64,000 bases of DNA from Gemmatimonadota bacterium (GCA_028287305.1 JAQBPX010000002.1:124001-188000); one strand, 5' to 3'. Shown: positions 13,739-22,680, counted from the stretch's first letter. Numbers and translations: made by a program. The notes: generated by a model from the letters alone, not told the origin.

Positions 13739-14332
13739 GTGAGCGTAGGCTACGAGCTGGTGATCGTGGGAACCTCGTGGGGCGGGCTGGATGCCCTGCG
13801 GACGATGGTGGGCGCGCTGCCGGCGGAGTTCGGCCTCGCGGTGATCATCGTGCAGCACCGTCACCGGGAGTCGGGCACGCTGCTTCGCGGCTTCCTGCAG
13901 GACATCACGCCGTTGCCGGTCACTGAGGTCGAGGACAAGATGCCCATCGAGGCCGGAGCGGTGTACGTGGCGCCGCCGGACTATCACACGCTGGTGGAGT
14001 GCGGCAGCTTCTCGCTGTCGTGCGACGAGCCCGTGCGATACAGCCGTCCCTCGATCGACGTCGCCATGCTCAGCGCCGCGGATGCGTACACCTTCCGCGC
14101 GGTGGGCGTCGTGCTCACGGGCGCCAATGCCGACGGCGCCGCCGGGCTGCGGCGCATCGTGGATCGTGGCGGCCTGGCCGTCATCCAGAAGCCCTCCGAG
14201 GCGGAGAGCCCGGTCATGCCGGAGGCCGCACTCGTGTCCGTGCCGAGTGCGCGCGTGTTCGGGCTGCTGAAGGCGGCGCGATTCATCTCCTCGCTCCCGG
14301 TGTACTCGCCGCCGAAGGACGGCGCCGCATGA
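13739..14332 (+). CDS. cheB: CheB-type methylesterase (stand-alone catalytic domain), 197 aa
   Basis: CheB removes the methyl groups added by CheR and deamidates glutamines. The catalytic triad is visible: Ser13 in G-T-S-W-G-G, His40 in V-Q-H-R-H, and Asp132 in T-G-A-N-A-D-G. The N-terminal receiver that controls canonical CheB is absent, so activity is not directly gated by phosphorylation in cis. The GTG start lies 9 bases after cheR. The stop overlaps the next start as ATGA. The set kinase-cheR-cheB-kinase therefore reads as a single transcription unit. Confidence 0.92.
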   Translation: MSVGYELVIVGTSWGGLDALRTMVGALPAEFGLAVIIVQHRHRESGTLLRGFLQDITPLPVTEVEDKMPIEAGAVYVAPPDYHTLVECGSFSLSCDEPVRYSRPSIDVAMLSAADAYTFRAVGVVLTGANADGAAGLRRIVDRGGLAVIQKPSEAESPVMPEAALVSVPSARVFGLLKAARFISSLPVYSPPKDGAA

Positions 14333-16173
14333 GCGAGGAGGCGATGCGGGTGAGCATGGAGAACGAGGCGCCGGTCGACATCCTCCTGGTGGATGACCGT
14401 CCGGAGAACCTGCTCGCGCTCGAAGCCATCCTCGAGCCCACCGGGCAGCGGCTGGTGCGCGCGAGCTCGGGCGAGGAGGCACTGCGCAAGCTGCTCACGC
14501 ACGACTTCGCGGTGATCCTGCTCGACGTCCAGATGCCCGGGCTGAACGGCTTCGAGACGGCGGAGCTGATCAAGTCGCGCGAGCGCACGCGATTCATCCC
14601 GATCATCTTCCTCACCGCGATCAGCAAGGAGGAGGAGTACATCTTCCGCGGCTACTCGGTGGGCGCGGTCGACTACCTCTTCAAGCCCTTCCAGCCGGAC
14701 ATCCTCCGGTCGAAGGTGATGGTGTTCGTCGACCTCTACATGAAGCAGCGCCGGCTGCAGGAGCAGGAGCACCGGCTGCGCGATGCGGAGCGCCGCGAGC
14801 TCGAGCTGCGCCACATGCACGAGCTGCTGCAGTCGGAGCGCCGCTACAGCGAGGTCGTGAACTCGGCCATGGACGCGATCCTCACCTTCGACCACGAAGG
14901 CAAGGTCTCGCTGTTCAACGCGGCGGCGGAGCGCATGTTCCGGATGGCGGCGGGCGAGGTGATGGGCAAGCCGATCGAGACGCTGTTCCCGCGCGACATG
15001 AGCGCCGAGATCGTGCAGCGCATGTGCGAGCACGGCATCGCGAATCGCAAGGAGCATTCGGGGCTCGACTCGGAGCGCAGCGCGCACGTGGCCGAGTTCA
15101 TCGCGCAGCGCAGCAATGGCGACGGATTCCCGATCGAGGCCTCGGTCTCCTGCATGGAGGCGGGCGACGAGCGCACCTATACGCTGATCGTGCGCGACGT
15201 CTCCGAGCGGAACCGCGTGGCCGAGGCGCTGCGCAAGCAGGCCGTGTCGCTCGAGGCGACCACCGCGGAGCTCACGTCGCTGAACGACGAGCTCAATGCG
15301 CGCCAGGAGGAGCTCGAGCGCGCGATGACCGCCCGCAGCCGCTTCTACGCCTCCATGAGCCACGAGCTGCGCACGCCGATCAACGCGGTGCTGGGCTACA
15401 GCACGCTGCTGCTCGAGCAGATCTACGGGCCGCTGAACGAGAAGCAGGAGGAGGGCATCCGCCGCACGCACAAGGCGGCGAAGCACCTGCTGGAGCTGGT
15501 GAACGACGTGCTCGACCTCTCGAAGATCGAAGCGGGCAAGATCGACCTGCGGCTGCAGCCGGTGGCGTTCCCGTCGATCGTGGACGACCTGTTCGTCACG
15601 GTGCGCCCGCTCGCCGACCAGTACGGGTCCGAGCTTACGCTGCAGCATTCGGGGGAGCCGGTGCGCATCGTGAGCGACCCGCGCCGCCTGCGCCAGATCC
15701 TGCTCAACCTGCTCTCGAATGCCATCAAGTTCGGCAAGGGCGAGCCGATCAACGTGAACGTCACCGGACTGCCCGGTGGCGGCGTGCGCATCGAGGTCTC
15801 CGACAAGGGCGAGGGAATCCTGGCCGAGGACCAGCAGCGGATCTTCGAGGAGTTCGTGCAGCTTGGAAAGTCACAGCTCACCGAGGGGACGGGGCTCGGG
15901 CTTCCGATCTCGCGACGGCTGGCCGAGATGCTGTGCGGCACGCTGACGGTGACGTCGAACCCGGGCGAGGGAAGCGTGTTCCGGCTGGAGCTGCCGGCGA
16001 GCGCGGAGCCGGTCCGCCCGCCGCGCCCGACGTCCGAGAACGAGATCATCCAGCCGGCGAGCGATGAGCGGTCGGTGGCGCGGCGCGATGCCGTGATGCC
16101 CGGGGCGAAGGAGCTGGAGCATGCGCATGTGGCCGATAACAGCATCCCGACCGGGCTGGCATCCAGCGATTGA
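14329..16173 (+). CDS. REC-PAS-histidine kinase, 614 aa
   Basis: An N-terminal receiver (about residues 15-130) has I-L-L-V-D-D at the acidic pocket, the acceptor Asp in I-L-L-D-V-Q-M-P-G and Lys in F-K-P-F. A coiled coil, a PAS domain (about 180-295), HisKA with His345 in S-M-S-H-E-L-R-T-P, and HATPase_c with G-T-G-L-G-L-P follow. With the receiver in front, it can accept phosphate from the upstream kinase and relay or modulate its own output. It is coupled to cheB by an ATGA overlap. Its last 13 codons and stop lie inside repeat copy B, so the present C-terminus was probably supplied by repeat insertion. Confidence 0.93.
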   Translation: MSEEAMRVSMENEAPVDILLVDDRPENLLALEAILEPTGQRLVRASSGEEALRKLLTHDFAVILLDVQMPGLNGFETAELIKSRERTRFIPIIFLTAISKEEEYIFRGYSVGAVDYLFKPFQPDILRSKVMVFVDLYMKQRRLQEQEHRLRDAERRELELRHMHELLQSERRYSEVVNSAMDAILTFDHEGKVSLFNAAAERMFRMAAGEVMGKPIETLFPRDMSAEIVQRMCEHGIANRKEHSGLDSERSAHVAEFIAQRSNGDGFPIEASVSCMEAGDERTYTLIVRDVSERNRVAEALRKQAVSLEATTAELTSLNDELNARQEELERAMTARSRFYASMSHELRTPINAVLGYSTLLLEQIYGPLNEKQEEGIRRTHKAAKHLLELVNDVLDLSKIEAGKIDLRLQPVAFPSIVDDLFVTVRPLADQYGSELTLQHSGEPVRIVSDPRRLRQILLNLLSNAIKFGKGEPINVNVTGLPGGGVRIEVSDKGEGILAEDQQRIFEEFVQLGKSQLTEGTGLGLPISRRLAEMLCGTLTVTSNPGEGSVFRLELPASAEPVRPPRPTSENEIIQPASDERSVARRDAVMPGAKELEHAHVADNSIPTGLASSD

Positions 16174-16204
16174 AACGCGGATGGCCGCTGAACGGCAACG
16201 GCAG
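16131..16204 (-). repeat. Interspersed repeat, copy B
   Basis: Read on the minus strand it runs CTGCCGTTGCCGTTCAGCGG, then CCATCCGCG, TTTCAATCGC, and ends GATGCTGTTATCGGCC. It is about 82% identical, by eye over 76 bases, to copy C in opposite orientation. It overlaps the 3' end of the upstream kinase gene. The space between B and C (16205-16269) holds nothing else recognisable. Confidence 0.75.
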
Positions 16205-16269
16205 AAAATTGCCAACTGCAACTGATTGTTTGTAACTGCTCATCAGCCGAGCCAGGGCGCGGTGTGCAC

Positions 16270-16378
16270 TTCAATCGGGATGCCTTACGCCCTGCGGCGG
16301 CCATCTGCAGTCGCCGTGCAGCGGTCATCTGTGTTTCAGTCGCGAGATGCCGGCGAGGTCGAGATGCTTTTATCGGCC
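16270..16378 (+). repeat. Interspersed repeat, copy C (longest)
   Basis: It starts TTCAATCGGGATGCCTT, passes through the core GCGGCCATCTGCAGTCGCCG and CAGCGGTCAT, then TTTCAGTCGCGAGATGCC, and ends GATGCTTTTATCGGCC. The left and core parts match copy A, and the core and right parts match the reverse of copy B. With B it forms a 248-bp imperfect palindrome (16131-16378) between two convergent genes. Confidence 0.75.
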
Positions 16379-16393
16379 AGAACAATCCCAGGG

Positions 16394-17731
16394 TCAGAAC
16401 TCGAACCCCACCCCCACATTCAGGTGGTGGTTGATGAACTTCCCCGCCGAGTAGGTCGTCTCCAGGCGGCGCACTTCCGCGCCCACGAACAGCGGGCCTG
16501 ACCCGCGCAGCAGCGCATGCGCCGCGCAGGCGCGATTGAGCAGCCTCGCGCCCGCCGCGAGCTCCGCATCCTGCGGATCGTCCACGCCGCAGCCCACTCC
16601 CAGCAGCAACGGTTGCGCGACGCGCACGTTCGCCTGCGCCCATCCGGCTCGCGTGCGCGGTGGCTTCAGCCCCACGCCGGCGTTCTGCCCGATGGCACCG
16701 CCGCCCAGTCCACGCACGCCGCGTCCCGCGTATCCCTCGCCGCGCAACTCGAGGCGCGAGCCGAGCGGGATGCGCGCGTCGCAGGCGTAGGCCTCACCGC
16801 GAACGGTGGTGGTCGTCGAGATCGCGAGCCAGCCGGCATGCGCGCCGCAGCCGATCTCGCCTGCTGCATCGTCCTCGCCCCACGCGATCGATCCGCGCGC
16901 CTCGAGGAATGGACGCCGCGAGCGCTCGGCGACGTCGACGTCGGTGTCGAACGCAGTCGCTGCATCGCCGCTCGTGGGCGCGAGCACCGCGCCCTGCAGG
17001 CCGAAGCGCACGGGACCCGTGCCGTGAATCCCGGCGCGCAACTGCGGCAGCCAGAGCCAGAGGTTGCCCGCGGCCACGAAGTCGGGCGTGCCGAGTGCGG
17101 CCACGCCGCGCGGATTGAGTCCGGCGATGAGCGGCTGCTCCTGGCCCACCAGCAGATCCGCATGCGTCCACTGCACCATGGCGCGCGCGGTGCGCAGTCG
17201 CAGCAGGGGAAAGGTGCGCCCCCCACTGGACGGTTGCTGTCCGCCGAAGAAGTCGGCGTCGAGGTCACCGGTGAAGCGACCGGCGAGCACGTCGCTCACG
17301 AACACCGAGAGGCCGAGCGACGTCTGGCGGATGGACATTCCCCCGCCACCGATCGGCAGCGCGGAGGCGGAATCGGGGCGGACGAACTGCGGGTCGTCCA
17401 CGTTGTTCACGCGGCGCTCATTGGAGAACGCGTTGACGATCACGCGGCCGTGCAGCTCGAGGCGCGCGCGGGAGCGGGATTGCACGCCACTCGTCGCCTG
17501 GTCGGCGACCTGCTGCTGCAGCGCGGCGATCGCGTCTTCCGCACGGCGAAGCCTTATGGCGAGGGAGTCCTGCTGCCGCGGGAGGGAGTCCGGCGTCATG
17601 CAGCCCTGGCCATGGAGCCGAGCGGCGCCGAGGAGCACGGTGACGGCGGTCACGCCAGCGAGGTGCAGCCGGTTCCTTGACGGCGCGGCTCGATTGGCGG
17701 CAGAGTTGTACTGTGGGGTACGATTGGACAT
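16394..17731 (-). CDS. Predicted outer-membrane beta-barrel protein with N-terminal coiled coil, 445 aa
   Basis: A signal peptide is visible (basic N-region, then V-T-A-V-T-V-L-L-G-A-A, cleavage near L-H-G-Q-G). A short coiled coil with L-A-I-R-L-R-R-A-E-D-A-I-A-A-L-Q-Q-Q spacing follows, as in DcaP/OprP-like porins that trimerise. The remainder alternates short amphipathic strands and Gly/Ala-rich turns and ends in G-V-G-F-E-F, the terminal aromatic expected for the Bam machine. Transported substrate is unknown. Its ATG overlaps the ATG of the divergent cupredoxin gene in a shared CATG if both first starts are used. An alternative start lies at 17740. Confidence 0.7.
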   Translation of the reverse strand: MSNRTPQYNSAANRAAPSRNRLHLAGVTAVTVLLGAARLHGQGCMTPDSLPRQQDSLAIRLRRAEDAIAALQQQVADQATSGVQSRSRARLELHGRVIVNAFSNERRVNNVDDPQFVRPDSASALPIGGGGMSIRQTSLGLSVFVSDVLAGRFTGDLDADFFGGQQPSSGGRTFPLLRLRTARAMVQWTHADLLVGQEQPLIAGLNPRGVAALGTPDFVAAGNLWLWLPQLRAGIHGTGPVRFGLQGAVLAPTSGDAATAFDTDVDVAERSRRPFLEARGSIAWGEDDAAGEIGCGAHAGWLAISTTTTVRGEAYACDARIPLGSRLELRGEGYAGRGVRGLGGGAIGQNAGVGLKPPRTRAGWAQANVRVAQPLLLGVGCGVDDPQDAELAAGARLLNRACAAHALLRGSGPLFVGAEVRRLETTYSAGKFINHHLNVGVGFEF

Positions 17732-17753
17732 GACTCTCATCAGGTATGCCGGA

Positions 17754-18434
17754 ATGCGGGCTCGGCCAGCGATGCTCGGAGTGGTGATGCTGCTGTGCGC
17801 GGCGGGTGTCGGGCGCGCGCAAGGCAGCGTGGGCGGGCAGGTGACGATCCTGGAGCGCGCGGGTGAGACGACGGAGGACCTGGGCGACGTGGTCGTGTTC
17901 CTCGAGAGCCCCACGGGAGCACGGCGCAACCTGGTGCCGGTGAACACTGGCATCAACCTGCAGTCGCGGCAATTCTCGCCGCGAGTGCGCGTGGTCACGC
18001 AGGGGAGCCGGATCGACTTCACGAACCAGGACCCGTTCAACCACAACGTCTTCTCGAAGGCGCCGGGCGGCGCGTTCGACACGGGCGTTTACGGGCGCGG
18101 CAAGACGCGCGACAACACGTTTCGCGAGGCGGGCGTGTTTCCCATCTTCTGTGACGTGCACCCGCGCATGACGGGCTACGTCATCGTGATGAACACGCCC
18201 TTCTATACACAGCCGGGCACGGACGGCCGCTTTGCGCTCGACCGGGTGCCCGCCGGCCGATACGTGCTGCACGTGTGGCACGACCGCGCGACGGAGATGA
18301 CGCGCACCATCGACGTGCCCGCCGCGGGCATCGGCTCGCTGTCGGTGCAGCTCGACGCGCGCGGCTGGCGCTACGTGCAGCACAAGAACAAGTACGGCAA
18401 GGACTACGCGAGCGCCTCGGGCGACCGCTACTAG
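17754..18434 (+). CDS. Secreted cupredoxin (plastocyanin-like) with carboxypeptidase-regulatory-like tail, 226 aa
   Basis: A signal peptide ends near G-V-G-R-A-Q. The cupredoxin fold carries the type 1 copper ligands: His in F-N-H-N-V-F-S, then Cys, His and Met in F-C-D-V-H-P-R-M. The C-terminal part (D-G-R-F-A-L-D-R-V-P-A-G-R-Y-V-L-H-V-W-H) is a small beta-sandwich of the CarboxypepD_reg type. This two-part layout is seen in methylamine-utilisation-like proteins of unknown partner. It should act in periplasmic electron transfer or copper binding. The start at 17754 is preferred for its compact signal peptide. An ATG at 17730 would add 8 residues and overlap the divergent gene's start. Confidence 0.82.
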   Translation: MRARPAMLGVVMLLCAAGVGRAQGSVGGQVTILERAGETTEDLGDVVVFLESPTGARRNLVPVNTGINLQSRQFSPRVRVVTQGSRIDFTNQDPFNHNVFSKAPGGAFDTGVYGRGKTRDNTFREAGVFPIFCDVHPRMTGYVIVMNTPFYTQPGTDGRFALDRVPAGRYVLHVWHDRATEMTRTIDVPAAGIGSLSVQLDARGWRYVQHKNKYGKDYASASGDRY

Positions 18435-18458
18435 CTCGAGACCAGCACCAGGAGAGGC

Positions 18459-20552
18459 ATGAAGCTCGGACTCACCTCGCGCATCCTGCTCGGCACGGCC
18501 GGCAGCGTGGTGCTCGCCCTCGCGCTTGCGCTGGGCATCGCGAGCCGCGCGGTGAAGCAGAACGCGACGCGGGACGTGGACCGCAGCCTGGAGGAGACAG
18601 CCGCGCGGGTGCAGGACGCGCTCGACTCGCGCCAGCAGGTGATGCTCAAGGGCGCGCGGTCGTGGGCCGAGGTGGCGAACGGCGTGCGCTCATCCACGCT
18701 GGCGAGCGTGGACTCGCTCGAGGCGGGCAATGGCTACGACCAGGCGGTGGGCGCGGCGCAGGCGATCGGTGCCGACTGGGCACAGGTGGTGAACGCGGCG
18801 GGCGTGCGGCAGGGGAAGAGCGACGAGCCCACGGCGTTGCGCGATTCCCTGGGCTCGTCGGCGCTCGTCGGCGCGGCGCTGGAGGGCAAGACGTCCACCG
18901 GCTTCGGCGTCGCGCACGACACGCTGCTCTTCCAGGCGATCGCGGCGCCGATCTTCGGCGCGAGCGCGAGCGGCTCGAGCCAGGGGCGCATCATCGGCGC
19001 GGTGATGGCGGTGCGCTTCCTTTCCGACACGCTCGCGGCGGAGATCGGCCGCGGGACGAAGAGCCAGGTGGTGTTCTTTGCGCTCGACCAGAACGACAAG
19101 CCGCACCTCACCGGCGCGACGTTCGCCGACCGCGGCTCGCTCGAGGACTTCGTGGGCAGCCGGATGATGGTGAAGGACACGACCCGCGGCGAGATGAAGG
19201 GCGAGGTGGTGCAGGCGGGCGTGGCGCAGGGGATGATGCGCGACGAGACCACCGTGAACGGCACGCACTACATCGGCTACGGCCGGAAGCTGATGAGTGC
19301 CCGCGGCAACGCCGTGGGCGGGTTCGTGGGCTTCCGCTCGCGCGATGAGGCGGAGATGGGACTCGACGCCACGCGCAACGCGATCTTCCTCGCGGCCGTG
19401 GGCGGGCTGCTCCTCGCGTTCGTCACGAGTGGGCTGGTGGCGCGACAGGTCGTGCGTCCCGTGCAGGCGCTCGCGAGCGCGGCGCGGCGCGCGAGCGAGG
19501 GAGACTACGCGGCGGAGATCCCCGACACCGGCTCCGACGAGATCGGCACGCTGGCGAGCGCGTTCCGTTCACTGCTCGCTGACCTGCGTGACAAGCAGGC
19601 GCTGGTGGACTTCCTCGGTGCGTCTGCGAGCGGTGGGCAGCGCACGTATCCGATCGCGTCGGGTTCCGCTCCCACGCTGCAGCTCGTGACGGGCGAGGAC
19701 GACTCGCTGCGCCCGGGACAGACCTTCGCCGGACGCTACGAGGTGAAGAACGTGCTCGGCGTGGGCGGCATGGGCGTGGTGTACAAGGCGGTGGACCGCG
19801 AGCTCAACGAGACCGTGGCGATCAAGACGCTCAAGCCGGAGATGCTGCAGCAGGATCCCACGGCGCTCGAGCGCTTCAAGAGCGAGATCCGCCTGGCGCG
19901 CAGGATCTCGCATCGCAACGTGGTGCGCACGCACGACCTCGGCGAGGTGAGCGGGCGCTATTACATCACCATGGAGTACGTGGAAGGGAAGTCGCTCAAG
20001 GAGCTGATCCAGGCGCGCGGGCGGCTGCCGCTCGCGGTGGTTCTGCCGATCGCGAAGCAGCTCTGTCGCGCGCTCGAGGTCGCGCACGAGGAGGGCGTGA
20101 TCCATCGCGACATCAAGCCGCAGAACATGGTGGTGGAGGGCGACGGCGTGCTGAAGGTGATGGACTTCGGCATCGCGCGGCTCGCGACGCGAGCGGCAGG
20201 GCAGGGCCACACGCAGCAGGGGATGATCATCGGGACGCCCGAGTACATGGCGCCCGAGCAGTTGATGGGCGAGGAGATCGACGTGCGGGCGGACCTCTAT
20301 GCGGTGGGCATCGTGCTCTACGAGTGCCTCACGGGGAAGATGCCCTTCGAGGCGGACAACGTATTCACGCTGATCACGCGGGTGATGGAAGACGTGCCCG
20401 TGGCGCCGGCGCAGCTCGCCCCCATGCCGCAGGCGCTCTCCGACCTCGTGATGCGCACCATGGCGAAGGACCGAAAGGACCGGCCCGCCAGCGCGCGCGA
20501 GCTGCACGACCTGCTCGACCAGCTGAGCAGCGCGCTGGCGGCCGTCGCATGA
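18459..20552 (+). CDS. Membrane sensor-HAMP-Ser/Thr protein kinase, 697 aa
   Basis: The order is unusual. A transmembrane helix (about residues 8-30), a periplasmic sensor of about 270 residues and a second helix (about 308-330) come first. HAMP (about 330-385) and a PknB-like kinase (about 425-690) follow. Bacterial Ser/Thr kinases usually place the kinase first, and sensor-HAMP normally feeds a histidine kinase or receptor. Catalytic residues are intact: G-V-G-G-M-G-V-V-Y glycine loop, Lys456 in A-I-K-T-L, Asp551 in H-R-D-I-K-P-Q-N and Asp569 in D-F-G. GTPEYMAPE marks the activation segment. It lies 24 bases after the cupredoxin gene. Confidence 0.92.
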   Translation: MKLGLTSRILLGTAGSVVLALALALGIASRAVKQNATRDVDRSLEETAARVQDALDSRQQVMLKGARSWAEVANGVRSSTLASVDSLEAGNGYDQAVGAAQAIGADWAQVVNAAGVRQGKSDEPTALRDSLGSSALVGAALEGKTSTGFGVAHDTLLFQAIAAPIFGASASGSSQGRIIGAVMAVRFLSDTLAAEIGRGTKSQVVFFALDQNDKPHLTGATFADRGSLEDFVGSRMMVKDTTRGEMKGEVVQAGVAQGMMRDETTVNGTHYIGYGRKLMSARGNAVGGFVGFRSRDEAEMGLDATRNAIFLAAVGGLLLAFVTSGLVARQVVRPVQALASAARRASEGDYAAEIPDTGSDEIGTLASAFRSLLADLRDKQALVDFLGASASGGQRTYPIASGSAPTLQLVTGEDDSLRPGQTFAGRYEVKNVLGVGGMGVVYKAVDRELNETVAIKTLKPEMLQQDPTALERFKSEIRLARRISHRNVVRTHDLGEVSGRYYITMEYVEGKSLKELIQARGRLPLAVVLPIAKQLCRALEVAHEEGVIHRDIKPQNMVVEGDGVLKVMDFGIARLATRAAGQGHTQQGMIIGTPEYMAPEQLMGEEIDVRADLYAVGIVLYECLTGKMPFEADNVFTLITRVMEDVPVAPAQLAPMPQALSDLVMRTMAKDRKDRPASARELHDLLDQLSSALAAVA

Positions 20553-20583
20553 CCGTTTCCCACTCCGGCGGGTATATTTGAGC

Positions 20584-21009
20584 ATGCGAGTGTTGTGCGT
20601 GGCGCGCCATGAGTATCTCAGCGCGCATTTCTGCCGGTATTTTTCCGAGCTCGGCCTCGAGTCGTTCGCGGCCGTGGGCGCCGCTGATGCGGAGGAGCAG
20701 GCCCGCGTGCTGTCGCCGGATGTGGTCGTCTGGGACTACGACCTCCTGGCGACCACGGCGCTCGCCGCATGGGAGCATGATCCCACGCTCTCCACGCTGG
20801 CGGTGGTTGCGGTGAGCCTCACGCGCCGCCCCGATGAAGCAAGCATGCTCGACGCGAACGGCATCGGTGGCTTTCTCTACCTGCCCACGCTCGATGCGGA
20901 CTCCGCCATGCGACTGCTGCGCGGCGCCCGCCGTCGCCGCGGCGTGACGCCGCCGGGCTCGCTCAGCTGGCCCGGCGCCTCGCCGGTCGAGCGGCCACTG
21001 CACCCGTAG
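20584..21009 (+). CDS. Receiver-like protein lacking key residues, 141 aa
   Basis: The fold pattern matches a CheY-like receiver, and an Asp is kept at the end of strand 3 (V-V-V-W-D-Y-D). The acidic pair after strand 1 is replaced by A-R-H-E, and the Lys at strand 5 is missing (F-L-Y-L-P-T-L). Phosphorylation is doubtful. A basic stretch R-G-A-R-R-R-R-G precedes a short tail. The ATG follows TATATT by 5 bases with no Shine-Dalgarno, so a leaderless mRNA is possible. It sits between a Ser/Thr kinase and a histidine kinase (1-base gap to the latter), which suggests an adaptor between the two. Confidence 0.6.
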   Translation: MRVLCVARHEYLSAHFCRYFSELGLESFAAVGAADAEEQARVLSPDVVVWDYDLLATTALAAWEHDPTLSTLAVVAVSLTRRPDEASMLDANGIGGFLYLPTLDADSAMRLLRGARRRRGVTPPGSLSWPGASPVERPLHP

Positions 21010-21010
21010 G

Positions 21011-22660
21011 GTGACGGGCGCGAGCCTGTCGGGCGGCATGGACCACGCACGCCTGGAACCGGGCTCCGAGTTCAACGCGCGATCCGCCATGGACGCGCTC
21101 GGTGAGGCCATCGCCGTGATCGCGCCGGACTGGCGGGTGCGCTACATGAACTCGCCGTGGGAACGCATCCTCGGCGTTGGCGCGGACGTCGCCGTGGACT
21201 CCGACCTCTGGACCACCTATCCGGCGTTCACGCTCGAGCCGGGCGGCGAGATGCTGCGCGCCACGCTGGCCGACGGGCTCACACGGCGCTACGACCTCGA
21301 GTACTCCGCCCCCGAGGAACGCAGGAGCTATGGCGTGCGCGTGGCGCGCGACGGGCAGGGATTCCTGGTGATCGCACTCTCGCGACCGTTCGCGTCACTG
21401 GGGCGCGTGCGCGACACGGTGCTCGAGGAGCGCAACGAGGAGAACGCGTCGCTGCGGCAGCTTGCGCGGCAGATGGCCGAGGTCGCCGATCACGACGAGC
21501 TGCTTGCCATCCTCTGCGATGCCGCGGCGAGCCAGTGCGGCGCTGATGGCGCGGCGGTGATACGCGCGGTGAACGAAGTGGACGGTGAGCTGGTGGCCGC
21601 GGCGGGCGCGCTGGGCCCCGCGCGCTTCCTGCGCTTCGCGCTCGCCGGTTCGCTCGCGCAGGAAGTGCTCGAGTCGAAGAAGGTCATGATGGTCGAGGCG
21701 TTCAGCGAATCGGACCGCCCGCTCGCGCGCATGATACCGGGCGTCGAGATCGGGCCCATGCTGCTCGCGCCACTGGGCGCCCACGAGGAGCTGCTCGGCG
21801 TGCTCGTGATCACGCGCGACCCGCGGTCCGTGGCGTTCGGCAGCCGAGAGGCGCAGCGACTGCGCGTCATTGCCGACCACGCGGCGCTCGCCATCTGGAA
21901 GTCCGAGCTGCTCGAGCAGGCGACGGCCGCCGACCAGGCGAAGAGCCGCTTCCTGGCGACCATCTCGCACGAGTTGCGCACGCCACTCACCGCGCTCACG
22001 GGCTATGAGGAGCTGCTGGTGGACCAGGTGGTGGGTCCGCTGGCGCAGCCGCAGATGGAGATCCTCGAGCGCATGCGCTCGGTGACGCTGCACCTCTCGG
22101 CGATGATCGAGGAGGTGCTTTCGTACTCGAGCATCGAGGCGGGCGGGGAGGTCATGCGCCCAACGGAGTTCCTGGCGGCGGACCTGCTGGGGGCAGCGGC
22201 GGCGGTGGTCGAGCCGCTGGCGAACCAGAAGTCGATCGACTTCCAGTGCCACATCGTGCGTGACCCGGGGCGCATGGTGAGCGACGTCGACAAGGTGCGG
22301 CAGATCCTGGTGAACCTCGCGGGGAATGCGATCAAGTTCACCGATTCGGGAGTGGTGCGGCTGCTGCTCGATCGCGAGGGGAACCAGGTCTTCTTCCGCG
22401 TGCGCGACACGGGCATCGGGATCGCGCCGGCGGACCTGGGGCGGCTCTTTCGCCCCTTTTCACAGGTGGACGTGGGCCTCACGCGACGGTACGGCGGCAC
22501 CGGCCTTGGCCTCTACATCTCGCAGCGCATCGCCGGGCTGCTGGGCGGGCGGATCACGGTCGTGTCGGTGGCGGGGGAGGGGTCGGAGTTCACGCTCATG
22601 CTGCCGGTGGGGAGTGAGGCAGGGGGGCAGGAAGCGCGCACGCAATCGTCAAGAGCGTAG
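21011..22660 (+). CDS. PAS-GAF sensor histidine kinase, 549 aa
   Basis: This is a cytosolic kinase without membrane segments. A PAS-like domain (about residues 25-135) is followed by a helix, a GAF domain (about 150-295), HisKA with His320 in T-I-S-H-E-L-R-T-P, and HATPase_c with N-A-I-K-F-T, D-T-G-I-G-I and G-G-T-G-L-G-L-Y. The GTG start is 1 base after the receiver-like gene, so the genes are coupled. An ATG at 21038 is an alternative. The cognate full receiver is not adjacent. Phosphate may go to a distant regulator, or the partner may be the degenerate receiver. Confidence 0.92.
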   Translation: MTGASLSGGMDHARLEPGSEFNARSAMDALGEAIAVIAPDWRVRYMNSPWERILGVGADVAVDSDLWTTYPAFTLEPGGEMLRATLADGLTRRYDLEYSAPEERRSYGVRVARDGQGFLVIALSRPFASLGRVRDTVLEERNEENASLRQLARQMAEVADHDELLAILCDAAASQCGADGAAVIRAVNEVDGELVAAAGALGPARFLRFALAGSLAQEVLESKKVMMVEAFSESDRPLARMIPGVEIGPMLLAPLGAHEELLGVLVITRDPRSVAFGSREAQRLRVIADHAALAIWKSELLEQATAADQAKSRFLATISHELRTPLTALTGYEELLVDQVVGPLAQPQMEILERMRSVTLHLSAMIEEVLSYSSIEAGGEVMRPTEFLAADLLGAAAAVVEPLANQKSIDFQCHIVRDPGRMVSDVDKVRQILVNLAGNAIKFTDSGVVRLLLDREGNQVFFRVRDTGIGIAPADLGRLFRPFSQVDVGLTRRYGGTGLGLYISQRIAGLLGGRITVVSVAGEGSEFTLMLPVGSEAGGQEARTQSSRA

Positions 22661-22680
22661 CGAGGAAGGTTCCGTCCGCT

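Noticed and set aside
16131-16378. CRISPR-like array suggested by GTTTCAATC-type sequence
   Set aside because: Only two inverted, imperfect copies, no regular spacers, no cas genes.
16131-16378. Integron attC-like site suggested by ends with GTTATC/GATAAC
   Set aside because: No integrase, no paired core sites in the required order, and the palindrome arises from two inverted repeat copies.
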